The notes beneath the pieces are model-generated. The model did not search any database. It saw only the letters and a program-made list of their open reading frames with translations, and was not told the origin of the DNA. From contig MFZX01000043.1 in assembly GCA_001788095.1 (NCBI GenBank), positions 1 through 43,338 of the forward strand: 43,338 nt of DNA. Reading direction: 5' to 3'. Positions 7,702-15,643 of the stretch are shown in pieces; positions within the stretch are counted from its first letter, which is position 1; the number at the start of each line of letters is the position of its first letter. The stretch is from Candidatus Roizmanbacteria bacterium RIFCSPHIGHO2_12_FULL_37_23. Its GTDB lineage: Bacteria; Patescibacteriota; Microgenomatia; UBA1406; HO2-37-13b. Made by a program: the position numbers and the translations under genes.

Positions 7702-7905
7702 ATGAAGGATTTACAAAAGTTCACCTTTTGGCTCATGGTAATTGGAGCACTTAACTGGGGACTTGTTGGTCTCTTAGATCTTAATCTCGTCGAAATGCTT
7801 CTTGGTACATGGCCGGTTCTTGTACAGGTAGTATATATTCTCGTTGGATTATCAGCAGTTGTAGAAGCAGTAAACCATCCAAGCATGCGCGGAAAGGGCA
7901 AATAA
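7702..7905 (+). CDS. DUF378 family small membrane protein
   Basis: A 67-residue protein with two membrane helices, KFTFWLMVIGALNWGLVGLL and VLVQVVYILVGLSAVVEAV, joined by a short loop. The motif GALNWGLVG and the closing SAVVEAVNHPSMRG are typical for DUF378, a family of unknown function found in many bacteria. The start is set by the strong Shine-Dalgarno at 7681-7692. It is transcribed away from the sigma gene and followed by a convergent phosphoribosyltransferase gene 17 bp downstream. Confidence 0.88.
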   Translation: MKDLQKFTFWLMVIGALNWGLVGLLDLNLVEMLLGTWPVLVQVVYILVGLSAVVEAVNHPSMRGKGK

Positions 7906-7922
7906 GTAATCGTAAACTTAGT

Positions 7923-8579
7923 TTAATTCATTTTGTAAAAGCTCAATGCTTTGCTATCGTTTATCTGCTCAAAACGAGAATAATATTGTCCAACAGCATT
8001 AAAATAAGGATCTTCGTGGAAGATAATAATTTTATCAAAACACTTATTTCCACTATTAAACATCGATCCGTTTCCTATTCTAAAATCTATAGGTGCTACA
8101 GGAACAGCTAGATAGATTCTTTTTGTATTCTTTGAACTAATACATTTGCATGCAGCATATACAGATGCCCCTGTTGCAACTCCATCATCAACCACTATAA
8201 CGATTTTACCTTGGAGTTGGGGTAGAACAATTTTGAACCTTCTTTTATAGTGTAATTCTTGATAACGAGCTTTTTCTATCTGAATTTCTACTTCGTCTTC
8301 AGAATATCCCGCTTGATTAATCAATGAATTATTCAAAAAAACTTCTTCATCGCATACTGCACCTATTGCAAGTTCCTCTCTGTGAGGAGCTCCGATTTTC
8401 TTCACTATAAGAGGATAGTGTGGAGCTTGGAGAATCTTGGCAACCTCATATCCAACAGGAGCTCCACCACGAACTAGACTTAAGACGATCAGATCCTGTT
8501 GTTTTTCCCTTATCTCCTTTATATTTTTTAGCTTGTTCCCAAGTTTTTTACCTGCATCATTCCTATCTTGAAACCGCAT
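7923..8579 (-). CDS. Phosphoribosyltransferase-fold protein
   Basis: A 218-residue type I phosphoribosyltransferase domain protein. The PRPP-binding loop is VVDDGVATGAS (about residues 129-139), the N-terminal LSLVRGGAPVGYEVAKIL (33-50) binds substrate in related proteins, and the tail NAVGQYYSRFEQINDSK is characteristic of a family of stand-alone or hydrolase-fused phosphoribosyltransferases whose substrate is not established. The base specificity therefore cannot be named. It has its own promoter (8591-8619), starting about 5 nt upstream of the ATG, and points away from the PH-domain gene. Confidence 0.85.
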   Translation of the reverse strand: MRFQDRNDAGKKLGNKLKNIKEIREKQQDLIVLSLVRGGAPVGYEVAKILQAPHYPLIVKKIGAPHREELAIGAVCDEEVFLNNSLINQAGYSEDEVEIQIEKARYQELHYKRRFKIVLPQLQGKIVIVVDDGVATGASVYAACKCISSKNTKRIYLAVPVAPIDFRIGNGSMFNSGNKCFDKIIIFHEDPYFNAVGQYYSRFEQINDSKALSFYKMN

Positions 8580-8590
8580 GCTTGATCAGA

Positions 8591-8619
8591 ATGATACATT
8601 CTCAAATTTTAAATTTCAA
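8591..8619 (-). promoter_or_regulatory. Sigma-70 promoter of the phosphoribosyltransferase gene
   Basis: On the minus strand TTGAAA (8619-8614) and TATCAT (8596-8591) are separated by 17 bp. The predicted start lies about 5 nt before the ATG at 8579, an almost leaderless mRNA. Confidence 0.6.
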
Positions 8620-8647
8620 TTCTCAAATAATTTACGTTCAAAAATAA

Positions 8648-8653
8648 TATAAT
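8648..8653 (+). promoter_or_regulatory. -10 box, leaderless start of the PH-domain gene
   Basis: TATAAT ends 7 nt before the ATG at 8661. No clear -35 is visible. Confidence 0.5.
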
Positions 8654-8660
8654 ATTCATA

Positions 8661-9230
8661 ATGGATATTCAGCAGAAGAAAAAGAAACCCATGCGCGAAG
8701 AACAGTTTGTACCAAGAAGAATTCCTGTTACTCATATTAATATCAGACAAAGTATTTCAATCCTTGTAGTAAAAGTTATTCTTCTTGAATTTTTGAGTCT
8801 ATTTACCTTTTTGTTCACATGTCGTCTAGTTAACTGTGGCAGCTTTCCACTATTCATGCAAATTTTTTCCATTGTTATATCAGGATTAAAACTTACCCTC
8901 TTTATTTACATCATCTATCAATGGCTCACAGAATATTATGAAATTACTCCTGAAAGAATTATTCATAAAAGAGGGTTAATCTTTCAGAGAATGGATATAT
9001 ATTATTTCAAACATATTTCAGCGATAAGTTACCAACAAAGCTTATTTGGCCGATTATTGAACTTCGGATCCATCACGCTTCATGATTGGGAATTAGAAAA
9101 AAATATTACTTTGTATCTCATACATAATCCTAAAAAATACTACAAACTCTTGAAGATGCTTAACCCAAATATGGATATTGAAAATAAGACGATACGAGAA
9201 AAGTTCATTCTTGAGGATGAGAAAGTTTAA
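8661..9230 (+). CDS. Membrane protein with bacterial PH domain (YdbS-like)
   Basis: A 189-residue protein with two N-terminal membrane helices (about residues 31-55 and 65-91), then a bacterial PH domain (PF03703 type). The domain starts at [52 protein letters not shown], here described by position (residues 93-145), with the usual pattern of a first strand, an R(M)DIYY..HI turn and the FGSITL strand. Such proteins sit in the cytoplasmic membrane; their ligands are unknown. Its 3' end overlaps convergent msrB by 26 bp. Confidence 0.82.
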   Translation: MDIQQKKKKPMREEQFVPRRIPVTHINIRQSISILVVKVILLEFLSLFTFLFTCRLVNCGSFPLFMQIFSIVISGLKLTLFIYIIYQWLTEYYEITPERIIHKRGLIFQRMDIYYFKHISAISYQQSLFGRLLNFGSITLHDWELEKNITLYLIHNPKKYYKLLKMLNPNMDIENKTIREKFILEDEKV

Positions 9231-9612
9231 ATGCAAGTGCTGCTGAGTTTATGCAATATCGTTGTCCTGTAGGTTTTGGGCCATCTGGAAAAAGATGACC
9301 TAAGTGCGAACCACATCTCCTACAAAGAACTTCAGTTCTTACCATTCCATAACTTCTGTCTTCTTTTATTTCAACATTAGATGTATTTGCGAGATCATAA
9401 AAACTTGGCCAACCACAGTGTGAATCGTATTTTGTTTTTGAAGAAAAGAGTTCTTGACCACATCCGCCACAATAATATATTCCTTCTCTCTCTTCTGAAT
9501 AGTATTTACCTGAAAAGGGGGTTTCCGTGCCTTTTTCTCTTAGAACACGATACTGTTCTTCAGTAAGCTTTTCTTTCCACTCCTGTTCGGTTAACTCCTT
9601 CGGATCTTTCAT
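9205..9612 (-). CDS. msrB: Peptide-methionine (R)-S-oxide reductase
   Basis: Repairs oxidised methionine R-sulfoxide in proteins. The 135-residue protein has both zinc-binding pairs (CGGCG near residue 48 and CRRCGSH near 97), the conserved SHCGWPSF, and the catalytic Cys in [11 protein letters not shown] near the C-terminus. There is no signal peptide, so it is cytosolic. It is a complete single-domain MsrB without fused MsrA. It overlaps the PH-domain gene tail to tail by 26 bp, and its ATG at 9612 follows the MFS gene stop by 16 bp, which allows readthrough from that gene. Confidence 0.96.
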   Translation of the reverse strand: MKDPKELTEQEWKEKLTEEQYRVLREKGTETPFSGKYYSEEREGIYYCGGCGQELFSSKTKYDSHCGWPSFYDLANTSNVEIKEDRSYGMVRTEVLCRRCGSHLGHLFPDGPKPTGQRYCINSAALAFKLSHPQE

Positions 9613-9628
9613 GTTAATTTCGAATTTC

Positions 9629-10831
9629 TTATTTTAAACTCTTTGAAATTATTTGATTTTTAATATATCTACTGTATATCGTATATCCTCCTCCTAACGT
9701 TAACCAAAAAAGACTTATAAATATAAGTAATACTTTTTGAGGAGACCACACCGTTAACATTAACCCAGCAAAAAATGGTGCTAGAGTTGCATAGACTCTA
9801 TCAAACACTGCATCAATACCAAGAATCTCTCCCCTATGCTTACTTTCAACATTATCAATAATGAGAACTGATTGTACAGGCCCGTACATAGCTTCTCCAA
9901 GAGCATATAGTCCTGCCGCAATCCAGAAAACTTCAATAAACTGGGTTTGAGTAAGAATTGTCCCTGATAGAACGAGCATAAAAAGTGTTATAAATGCAAA
10001 TTTATATGTACCGATTTTCAAAGCTACTTTACCAATAAAAAGAAGTACAAAAAAAGCAACTACACCCTGCGTGCCCATAATGAGCCCTGTTGAAGCATCT
10101 GATTTTGTGATACTAAATATGATGAGAGGATAAAGCATATATTTAATACCGAAATTCAATGATTGAGCGCTGTTTATAATAAAATAAAACACAAGTGCAG
10201 GTTTTGAAAATATATATTTAATTCCAAAGAGAAAATCTTTGTTTCTAGACTGTGACCTGACATCTTTTATAGGTTCGATAGTTAGTTCTCTTAAAGCAAT
10301 AAGTGTTGTCATGACAAAAAGAATCGACATCACAAAATACGGAGCCCGAAGACCATATAAATCACTTAAATATCCACCTAAAACCATTGCAATCGCCCCA
10401 CCTAGTGATTGAAAGGCAAACATAATGCTCATATAATGGCCTTTTTCCTTTAGATCCTTAACGAGATCTTGCATATAGGCCATAAAGATTGGCCCAGTAG
10501 ATGCTGCGGAAAATGCCCAAGCAAATTTCACCCCCATATATTGAAAAACGTTAAGCGTTGAAGCATACAAAAGTGGATAAATAATACCTATAAAAGCTCC
10601 AATAATAATAAATCTGTTTCTTCCTATCCTATCTGACATTCTTCCTAACCAGACTGAGATTAAAGCAAAGAGTATGGAACCAATTGCGTATGTCGCACCT
10701 ATAAGAACCGAATCAGGTGTAAGTGTTTTAAGAAATCTAACCTCAATAGGAGAAATCAAATAACCTGCTGTAATTGCAAGAGTGGAAAGAATTATACCAA
10801 TAGTAAATTGTTTAAGAATCTTTTTTGGCAT
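9629..10831 (-). CDS. Major facilitator superfamily transporter
   Basis: A 400-residue protein with 12 hydrophobic helices arranged as 6+6. The conserved loop between helices 2 and 3 is [11 protein letters not shown] (about residues 63-73), the classic MFS motif A, and a second related GKVALKIG loop lies in the C-terminal half. It is in the cytoplasmic membrane. The substrate is not evident from sequence; drug or metabolite efflux is typical for this shape. It is divergent from the sugar dehydrogenase gene with only 43 bp between them. Confidence 0.88.
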   Translation of the reverse strand: MPKKILKQFTIGIILSTLAITAGYLISPIEVRFLKTLTPDSVLIGATYAIGSILFALISVWLGRMSDRIGRNRFIIIGAFIGIIYPLLYASTLNVFQYMGVKFAWAFSAASTGPIFMAYMQDLVKDLKEKGHYMSIMFAFQSLGGAIAMVLGGYLSDLYGLRAPYFVMSILFVMTTLIALRELTIEPIKDVRSQSRNKDFLFGIKYIFSKPALVFYFIINSAQSLNFGIKYMLYPLIIFSITKSDASTGLIMGTQGVVAFFVLLFIGKVALKIGTYKFAFITLFMLVLSGTILTQTQFIEVFWIAAGLYALGEAMYGPVQSVLIIDNVESKHRGEILGIDAVFDRVYATLAPFFAGLMLTVWSPQKVLLIFISLFWLTLGGGYTIYSRYIKNQIISKSLK

Positions 10832-10874
10832 AGAGGGTAATCATAGAAAATATATATTACAATAAGTCTAGCAT

Positions 10875-12059
10875 ATGCGATTTCCTAAATATTCTTTGAT
10901 TATTATTGTTCTTATTGCGCTTATTGGCGTAGGATGGTTGATCAAAAATAATAAAACCAGACAAAACACAATCGTCATCCAAGATAAAGAAGAATTCGAC
11001 AACCAGCAGGCTAGAATTGATGAAATCGTTAACTATGAAGTTGAATCATATGTTGAAAACTTATTTGTTCCTTGGGAAATCGTTTTTACATCACCAAATA
11101 GAATACTTGTTACAGAACGAAATGGAAAAATTCGTGTTATTGAAAATGGTACTCTTCGATCTCAACCTTTAATAAATTTTCCAGAAGTTTCAACAATATC
11201 AGAAGAAGGACTCATGGGTCTAGTACTTGATCCCCAATATGAGAGTAATAAATTGATATATACGTGCTACGCATATGCTGAAGGTCAAGACCTATTTGAC
11301 AAAGTTGTTGTTCTAAAAGATAACGAAACCTATATTGAAGCACAAAATACTATTATAGATCGGATTCCCGCTGCGCAATTCCACGCCGGTTGTAGATTAG
11401 GATTCGGCCCTGACCTAAAACTCTATATTACAACTGGCGACGCTACGCAAAAAGAGTTGGCACAAGATGTAAACTCACTCGCAGGTAAAATTTTACGTAT
11501 CAATCCAGATGGTACCATTCCTGAAGATAATCCGTTCCCTAACTCACCTATTTACAGCTATGGACATCGTAACCCACAAGGAATAGACTGGCACCCTGTA
11601 TCTGAAATCTTTGTTTCCACTGAGCATGGACCATCTATAATTGACGGACCTCCAGGTGGAGATGAAGTTAATATCATTAAAAAGGGCCAGAACTATGGTT
11701 GGCCACTTGTTTCTCATGAAAAAAATAAGGAAGGTCTTATTGGTCCAAAAATTATCTTTACACCAGCCGTTGCTCCTGCATCAGGTACATTTTACTCGGG
11801 AGTTGTGTTTCCACAATTTAAAAATCATTTTCTCTTCGGAGGATTAAAAGGAGAAGGAATTTTTAGAGTAGTCTTCGCAGAAAACACGCCTGAAACAATT
11901 GTTGCATATGAAAAACTTAGTGGTATAAATGTTGGACGAATTCGTGCTATCACTGAAGGACCTGATGGATTTATTTATTTCTCAACAAGCAATAGAGATG
12001 GAAAAAGTGAAACGAGAGATGGAGATGATAGAATTTATAGGTTAGTACCAGTTAAGTAA
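10875..12059 (+). CDS. Membrane-anchored PQQ-type sugar dehydrogenase (glucose/sorbosone dehydrogenase family)
   Basis: A 394-residue beta-propeller protein of the soluble aldose sugar dehydrogenase family (PF07995), held by an N-terminal membrane helix (residues 7-23). Visible signatures are VPWEIVFTSPNRILVTERNGKIR described from residue 65, EEGLMGLVLDP, QFHAGCRLGFGPD with the probable catalytic His, YGHRNPQGIDW, EHGPS, GGDEVN and NYGWP. Family members oxidise sugars outside the membrane with bound PQQ. No PQQ genes are visible here, so cofactor supply is unclear and the enzyme may scavenge it or act otherwise. A TACAAT at 10858-10863 precedes the ATG by 11 nt. Confidence 0.9.
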   Translation: MRFPKYSLIIIVLIALIGVGWLIKNNKTRQNTIVIQDKEEFDNQQARIDEIVNYEVESYVENLFVPWEIVFTSPNRILVTERNGKIRVIENGTLRSQPLINFPEVSTISEEGLMGLVLDPQYESNKLIYTCYAYAEGQDLFDKVVVLKDNETYIEAQNTIIDRIPAAQFHAGCRLGFGPDLKLYITTGDATQKELAQDVNSLAGKILRINPDGTIPEDNPFPNSPIYSYGHRNPQGIDWHPVSEIFVSTEHGPSIIDGPPGGDEVNIIKKGQNYGWPLVSHEKNKEGLIGPKIIFTPAVAPASGTFYSGVVFPQFKNHFLFGGLKGEGIFRVVFAENTPETIVAYEKLSGINVGRIRAITEGPDGFIYFSTSNRDGKSETRDGDDRIYRLVPVK

Positions 12060-12168
12060 TCAGGCCAGCAATAACCAAAAGTATCGCATACACAAATCCA
12101 ATAAAAAGAAAAGGTAAAACAATTATTAAAATAAGATGTTGCTTAATGGTTTCAATAATATTCTGCAT
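12052..12168 (-). CDS. Tiny 38-residue membrane protein
   Basis: Reads MQNIIETIKQHLILIIVLP followed by a hydrophobic run to the end (GLIT). One membrane helix covers residues 12-36. It starts 9 bp after the mscL stop and runs into the 3' end of the convergent sugar dehydrogenase gene by 8 bp. There is no ribosome-binding site, and no family is recognised. Hydrophobic spacing and tight placement make it plausible, not certain. Confidence 0.4.
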   Translation of the reverse strand: MQNIIETIKQHLILIIVLPFLFIGFVYAILLVIAGLIT

Positions 12169-12177
12169 ATTTTTGAG

Positions 12178-12486
12178 TTATTTTATTGATTTTTTCTTCT
12201 CTGTCTTCTCAATACGCAATGCTTTGACTACGAAATAAACAACAAGTGCGATAATAACAAAATCTATTAAGACATTAATGAAGTTTCCCCACCGAATTTC
12301 AGCAGATCCGATATGTATTGATGCTTCTGATAAATTTTCTGTGAATCCTAAAGCTAAACCAATGATAGGATTAATAATATCGTTTACAAGTGAAGTAATA
12401 AGCTTAGTAATAGCTCCTCCAAGAATAAAACCCACTGCTAAAGCTGCAACTTTTTGTTCACGAATAAATTCTAAAAAACCTTTCAT
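12178..12486 (-). CDS. mscL: Large-conductance mechanosensitive channel MscL
   Basis: A 102-residue channel subunit that opens under membrane tension and releases solutes in hypo-osmotic shock. The N-terminal helix MKGFLEFIREQKVAALAVGF and the pore helix with VGFILGGAITKLITSLVND are typical, followed by the second helix FINVLIDFVIIALVVYFVVKAL and a short charged tail (EKTEKKKSIK). Its cytosolic bundle is short compared with E. coli MscL (136 residues), a length common in small genomes. A small helical gene lies 24 bp upstream on the same strand. Confidence 0.95.
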   Translation of the reverse strand: MKGFLEFIREQKVAALAVGFILGGAITKLITSLVNDIINPIIGLALGFTENLSEASIHIGSAEIRWGNFINVLIDFVIIALVVYFVVKALRIEKTEKKKSIK

Positions 12487-12510
12487 AGATCCGTTTCCCT
12501 TTATTTAATT

Positions 12511-12837
12511 CTATATCTTAACATTATCGATATCCTTATGAAAGTCGAGCTTTAACTTTTCTAAGACATCAGAAATTTTATTTTCTATATTTTCAGCTTT
12601 CTCTTTTAATAATTTCCAGATACTTTTATGATCTCCTGCTGCAATATATGATAAAAATAACTTTTTATCTGGTTTATCCAAATGAGAAAGAACAACATCA
12701 ATAACTGCATTATGCATACTTGATTCTAAAATAAAAAGAAGTTCTTCTCGTTCTTCAATTGATAAATCTAATTTATCCAATTTAATATGTATATCTTTGA
12801 TTTCTACAATATGACTATAAAAATGTTTCTGTTTCAT
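12511..12837 (-). CDS. Small all-helical hypothetical protein
   Basis: A 108-residue protein with no membrane segment and mostly predicted helix, rich in Lys, Glu and Asp. It contains LDLSIEEREELLFILESSMHNAVIDVVLSHLDKPDK, described by position at residues 24-59, resembling small helical proteins common in candidate-phyla genomes (DUF5663-like). I cannot name a function. It lies 3 bp after the exported protein gene at 12841 and before mscL, so the three may be cotranscribed. Confidence 0.65.
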   Translation of the reverse strand: MKQKHFYSHIVEIKDIHIKLDKLDLSIEEREELLFILESSMHNAVIDVVLSHLDKPDKKLFLSYIAAGDHKSIWKLLKEKAENIENKISDVLEKLKLDFHKDIDNVKI

Positions 12838-12840
12838 ACG

Positions 12841-13725
12841 TTAAAGCGGTTTAACAGGACCCAATGTAACTTTATCCTCTGGATCTACTATAAAAAAGTA
12901 TAATACAGGACCTTTTAATGAGCCATCTTGTCGTTCTAAATAACTCATAACCTCAGGCGACCCTCCCAAGTGTTTCCCGGTCCACTGGGCCGGACCTGCG
13001 TCTCCTATATCAGCAACAATTGCTTTCCCATTTTCCGGATTTACAACAAGCATTTTACGATATCTAAAAAAGTCATAATGTTCTTTTACATTGCCTTGCC
13101 ATCCTGGAGACAAAAATGTTTGCACAGCTATGTAATATTTTTCTCTTAATTTATCTTGTTCAGTCATTTCCTCTTTTGAAGGAGCAAAATATCCCCATGC
13201 TCCTCTACCTGGAGCCATACCCGAAGACCAATATATTCTTTCTTCTGGTGTATCAAAGTGGGAAGCCATCGAGTCTCCGGGATATCTCGTGAGGTGTTGC
13301 TCTGCTCCAATAATTCCATAGCTTCTATTCAACCGATGTCCTGTAAGTTGGGGAATTACTTGAATACCAAAATAGTCTGTTAAAATCTGTGCTATGTTAT
13401 TCTCTTGTTCTTCTGACAAAGGATCCTTCTCGCCAGGTAGAAATTGTTTTAAAGTCTCAATCAGCTTTGCACGCTTTTCAGCAGGTGTCTCATTGGGAGT
13501 CTGTTGTACTGGTTCTAAGCCCTGCGCCAGTATCGAGGCAGATGCGGGATGCGCTAATAGTAGAATACTTGCTAATGAACTAATTGCTAAATTTTTAGAT
13601 GAATCATAAAAATCCTGTAAAGAATCTTTATGCCTTTCCCAAAGATTTTTTTGTAAATGACGATGTCGGCTTGTCCATTTTTTATGAAGATCTTTAAAGT
13701 GTAATGACTGAGTGTGCTTAGGCAT
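12841..13725 (-). CDS. Anchored or secreted protein with possible double-psi beta-barrel end
   Basis: From the ATG at 13725 the protein has 294 residues. The N-terminus is basic (KHTQSLHFKDLHKKWTSRHR), then a hydrophobic segment LAISSLASILLLAHPASASI near 47-66 looks like a long signal sequence. The C-terminal third, MLVVNPENGKAIVADIGDAGPAQW and GGSPEVMSYL, resembles the core of RlpA-like double-psi barrels, but the usual Asp/His pattern is not certain. The function is unknown, probably in the envelope. The ATG is chosen over GTG 13740 because TACAAT at 13737-13732 ends 6 nt before it. Confidence 0.7.
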   Translation of the reverse strand: MPKHTQSLHFKDLHKKWTSRHRHLQKNLWERHKDSLQDFYDSSKNLAISSLASILLLAHPASASILAQGLEPVQQTPNETPAEKRAKLIETLKQFLPGEKDPLSEEQENNIAQILTDYFGIQVIPQLTGHRLNRSYGIIGAEQHLTRYPGDSMASHFDTPEERIYWSSGMAPGRGAWGYFAPSKEEMTEQDKLREKYYIAVQTFLSPGWQGNVKEHYDFFRYRKMLVVNPENGKAIVADIGDAGPAQWTGKHLGGSPEVMSYLERQDGSLKGPVLYFFIVDPEDKVTLGPVKPL

Positions 13726-13731
13726 AATTTC

Positions 13732-13737
13732 ATTGTA
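13732..13737 (-). promoter_or_regulatory. -10 box, leaderless start at 13725
   Basis: TACAAT on the minus strand, 6 nt before the ATG at 13725. The same spacing recurs at several other genes in this window. Confidence 0.55.
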
Positions 13738-13774
13738 CACGTTCTTACGGGTTACGTATTAAATATTAGGTATC

Positions 13775-14179
13775 TTATTTGAGTTTGTGGAGTTTTATTG
13801 CAAGAGCGAAGATTATTATCATAATTACTTGACAACCTATACATATCGGACATATAACTCTTAGTTGTACAAGTTCTATATATCCAATTCCTAAACAAAA
13901 TAGAAGCCCAAATGCTGCAGCTCCAAGAAGTAATTTTTTTTGTTTTAATATTGTTGCAAGGTATATAACTGTGTAACCAACTAAACCATATAGCGGCGTC
14001 GGGATACCAAAGGTTTTTGCAACAGGTCCGGAAATAACAGCATCACAGTTGATAAAACTATTGATGGTACAGGGTTGAAATGCAGGTCTAAAAAACTGCT
14101 GCCAAAGTAGATAAACAGAGAGAAGCAAACCTATTATCGCAAGTATCTTAATATAGGTATAAATTTGTTTAGGTTTCAT
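13775..14179 (-). CDS. Vitamin K epoxide reductase (VKOR) family membrane oxidoreductase
   Basis: A 134-residue four-helix membrane protein that re-oxidises disulfide-forming thioredoxin-like partners and passes electrons to quinone. Two loop cysteines (CTINSFINCDAV, about residues 39 and 47 from this start) and the CPIC motif in the last helices (ICPICIGCQ) match the four Cys of bacterial VKORs. The start is ATG 14179, 10 bp after the stop of the upstream gene; a GTG at 14218 would overlap that gene. The upstream partner is a His-rich anchored protein. No fused thioredoxin domain is present. Confidence 0.9.
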   Translation of the reverse strand: MKPKQIYTYIKILAIIGLLLSVYLLWQQFFRPAFQPCTINSFINCDAVISGPVAKTFGIPTPLYGLVGYTVIYLATILKQKKLLLGAAAFGLLFCLGIGYIELVQLRVICPICIGCQVIMIIIFALAIKLHKLK

Positions 14180-14189
14180 TAAATTTATT

Positions 14190-14687
14190 CTAACAGCTTT
14201 CACCTTTGTCTTCAACACGTTTTATTTCTTCAACTGGAATAGTATCTTTTCGTTTGCTATCAATATTTTCATTCTTACCAACAAAGAATATTACGCTTTC
14301 ATACTTCTTAATAGGTTTATCTAAAATATTCTGTTGTACTTGACCGTTTGAATACGCAACAACGTCGTTGGGGATATTGTAGTTGATATTAGTAAACAAA
14401 TCTCTCCATATCACTTTTTTCCTGTGTACATGTACAACATAACCTATACCATCATGTAAATGCGCTTTTTCAAGCTGTTCATTTTCCTCTCCTTCTTCAT
14501 GTTCCTCTTCTTCACATGGTTCAATCAACATATATTTCATATCTGAAAAGTCTATTTTTTCGCTATCTTTAAAGACTACAAAGCCAGCATGATGGTGGAC
14601 TTCTGTAGGTTTTTGCTTTAATAAGAGAAAAAGCCCAACTAGTATTAAAAAAATAAAAACAAGTTGAGTTCGATTAAGCCGATACAT
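14190..14687 (-). CDS. Membrane-anchored His/Glu-rich extracytoplasmic protein next to VKOR
   Basis: A 165-residue protein with an N-terminal helix (TQLVFIFLILVGLFLLL) and an outside domain. It carries HHHAGFVVF near residue 31, an acidic CEEEEHEEGEENEQLEKAHL stretch near 58-77 and HLHDGIGYVVHVHRK near 76-90. The repeated His and acidic residues suggest metal binding, and there is a single Cys plus one at the C-terminus (GESC). The second half, NYNIPNDVVAYSNGQVQQNILD, looks like a small beta domain. No named family is known to me. The 10 bp gap to VKOR points to a joint redox or metal role outside the cell. Confidence 0.75.
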   Translation of the reverse strand: MYRLNRTQLVFIFLILVGLFLLLKQKPTEVHHHAGFVVFKDSEKIDFSDMKYMLIEPCEEEEHEEGEENEQLEKAHLHDGIGYVVHVHRKKVIWRDLFTNINYNIPNDVVAYSNGQVQQNILDKPIKKYESVIFFVGKNENIDSKRKDTIPVEEIKRVEDKGESC

Positions 14688-14693
14688 GGCTAC

Positions 14694-14699
14694 ATTATA
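14694..14699 (-). promoter_or_regulatory. -10 box, leaderless start of the His-rich protein gene
   Basis: TATAAT on the minus strand ends 6 nt before the ATG at 14687. A weak TTGTGT lies 17 bp upstream. Confidence 0.6.
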
Positions 14700-14702
14700 C
14701 TC

Positions 14703-14924
14703 TCAAGTATTTATCCACACAAAGCTAAAATACAGATCAATAATACTAAAAATATTTGAACGGTAAAATTGAATCTCCGTGTCGTAGATTAAAAAATTCT
14801 GAGAATTACCAAATCTTACCTCAAATCCCACTCCCGAGGTGGGATTTGAGGTGAGATCCTGCGTAACAGGCGCCGTTACATTAATATTTACAATTTCTGA
14901 AAACAGACCGAAAGAAGAAGACAT
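14703..14924 (-). CDS. Short open frame of uncertain status
   Basis: Encodes 73 residues beginning MSSSFGLFSEIVNINVTAP and ending FSFVWINT. It contains a long stem-loop at 14813-14857 within its frame. A TATAGA box ends 7 nt before its ATG. No family is recognised and the composition is not clearly coding. It may be a decayed gene end or chance. The 14688-15047 interval otherwise holds the stem-loop and an acetyltransferase-like remnant. Confidence 0.25.
   Translation of the reverse strand: MSSSFGLFSEIVNINVTAPVTQDLTSNPTSGVGFEVRFGNSQNFLIYDTEIQFYRSNIFSIIDLYFSFVWINT
14813..14857. repeat. Long near-perfect inverted repeat (stem-loop)
   Basis: Arms 14813-14831 and 14839-14857 pair over 19 bp with one G-T mismatch, around the 7-nt loop TCCCGAG. 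The core arm is ACCTCAAATCCCAC. No T-run follows on either strand, so it is not a typical terminator. Possible REP-like element or RNA structure. Confidence 0.8.
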
Positions 14925-14955
14925 GCTTAAATCTATATCTCAATTGAGTAGAATC

Positions 14956-15024
14956 TTATATAATCAAAAAAGCATAAAACGAATCTAAGTCTTCAGGGGT
15001 AATCTGTTTGATAATTATTGGTAT
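14956..15024 (-). pseudogene. Possible N-terminal remnant of a GNAT acetyltransferase with ATA start
   Basis: Read from ATA at 15024 the frame gives (M)PIIIKQITPEDLDSFYAFLII then TAA. The pattern I..ITPEDLDSFYAFL is what many GNAT acetyltransferases begin with. A TATAAT at 15035-15030 ends 5 nt upstream, where an ATG would be expected, so the start may have mutated from ATG to ATA. The fragment is only 22 codons, so chance similarity cannot be excluded. Confidence 0.3.
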
Positions 15025-15047
15025 AGTTGATTATAAATCTAAAAAGG

Positions 15048-15554
15048 TTATTCTGAATCTTGAACAAACCCGACATTTCTTTTAATCATCTTTATTGCAG
15101 CATTGTGAAGATTATCTTTCGATGTAGAATAAGTCAGATTTTCTAAAATAACGGGTTTGATGTTTTGATCAAATAAATCATACGTTGTTGCAAGAACACA
15201 ACAGTCAGTATCAAAACCACATAAATGGACTTCATTAATTGTATTATCTTTTAATCCCTTTGTTATCTCGGGAACTTTCACAGCAGAAAGTATGTTTTTG
15301 TAAAATAAATTATTATCATTAACAAGCTCTTGTAATTCTTCACAAATATCTGTATCAGGCGAATTAGTTATTCCTTCCCAACCAGCAATTTTCCACAAGG
15401 GACCAGTAGGATCATTTTTGAAGATTGTGAAATATATTTGGTCGTATTGATCAGATTTTTCTAAAAGAAATTTTTGTATTTTTTTGACAATATCTTTAGT
15501 TTCGTTTGTTAAAAAATATTTCTGTACATCAATAACGATAAGTGCTTTTTTCAT
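15048..15554 (-). CDS. Isochorismatase/nicotinamidase-family cysteine hydrolase
   Basis: A 168-residue cysteine hydrolase. The catalytic triad is visible as Asp9 (VIDVQKYF), a Lys near 91 (SAVKVPE) and the nucleophile in GFDTDCCVLAT, with the cis-peptide DTD motif. The substrate could be nicotinamide, another amide or isochorismate-like ethers and is not determined. The ATG is only 7 nt after the mature 3' end of tRNA-Gln on the same strand, so the two are probably cotranscribed, and tRNA 3' processing would leave an mRNA with a 7-nt leader. Confidence 0.88.
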   Translation of the reverse strand: MKKALIVIDVQKYFLTNETKDIVKKIQKFLLEKSDQYDQIYFTIFKNDPTGPLWKIAGWEGITNSPDTDICEELQELVNDNNLFYKNILSAVKVPEITKGLKDNTINEVHLCGFDTDCCVLATTYDLFDQNIKPVILENLTYSTSKDNLHNAAIKMIKRNVGFVQDSE

Positions 15555-15561
15555 AAGGTTG

Positions 15562-15632
15562 TTGCCCAGCAGGGATTTGAACCCCGATTACCTCGTCCAG
15601 AGCGAGGCGTCCTACCATTAGACGACCGGGCA
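15562..15632 (-). tRNA. tRNA-Gln (anticodon CUG)
   Basis: Reverse-complement folding gives acceptor strand TGCCCGG pairing with CTGGGCA, including the weak U1-A72 pair typical for tRNA-Gln. The D arm is GTCT...GGAC, the anticodon stem CCTCG/CGAGG has loop CTCTGGA (anticodon CTG), and the T arm is CGGGG TTCAAAT CCCTG. The discriminator is A at 15562. The terminal CCA is not encoded (CAA follows). It is driven by a good promoter at 15685-15713. Confidence 0.94.
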
Positions 15633-15643
15633 CATTGCCTCGG

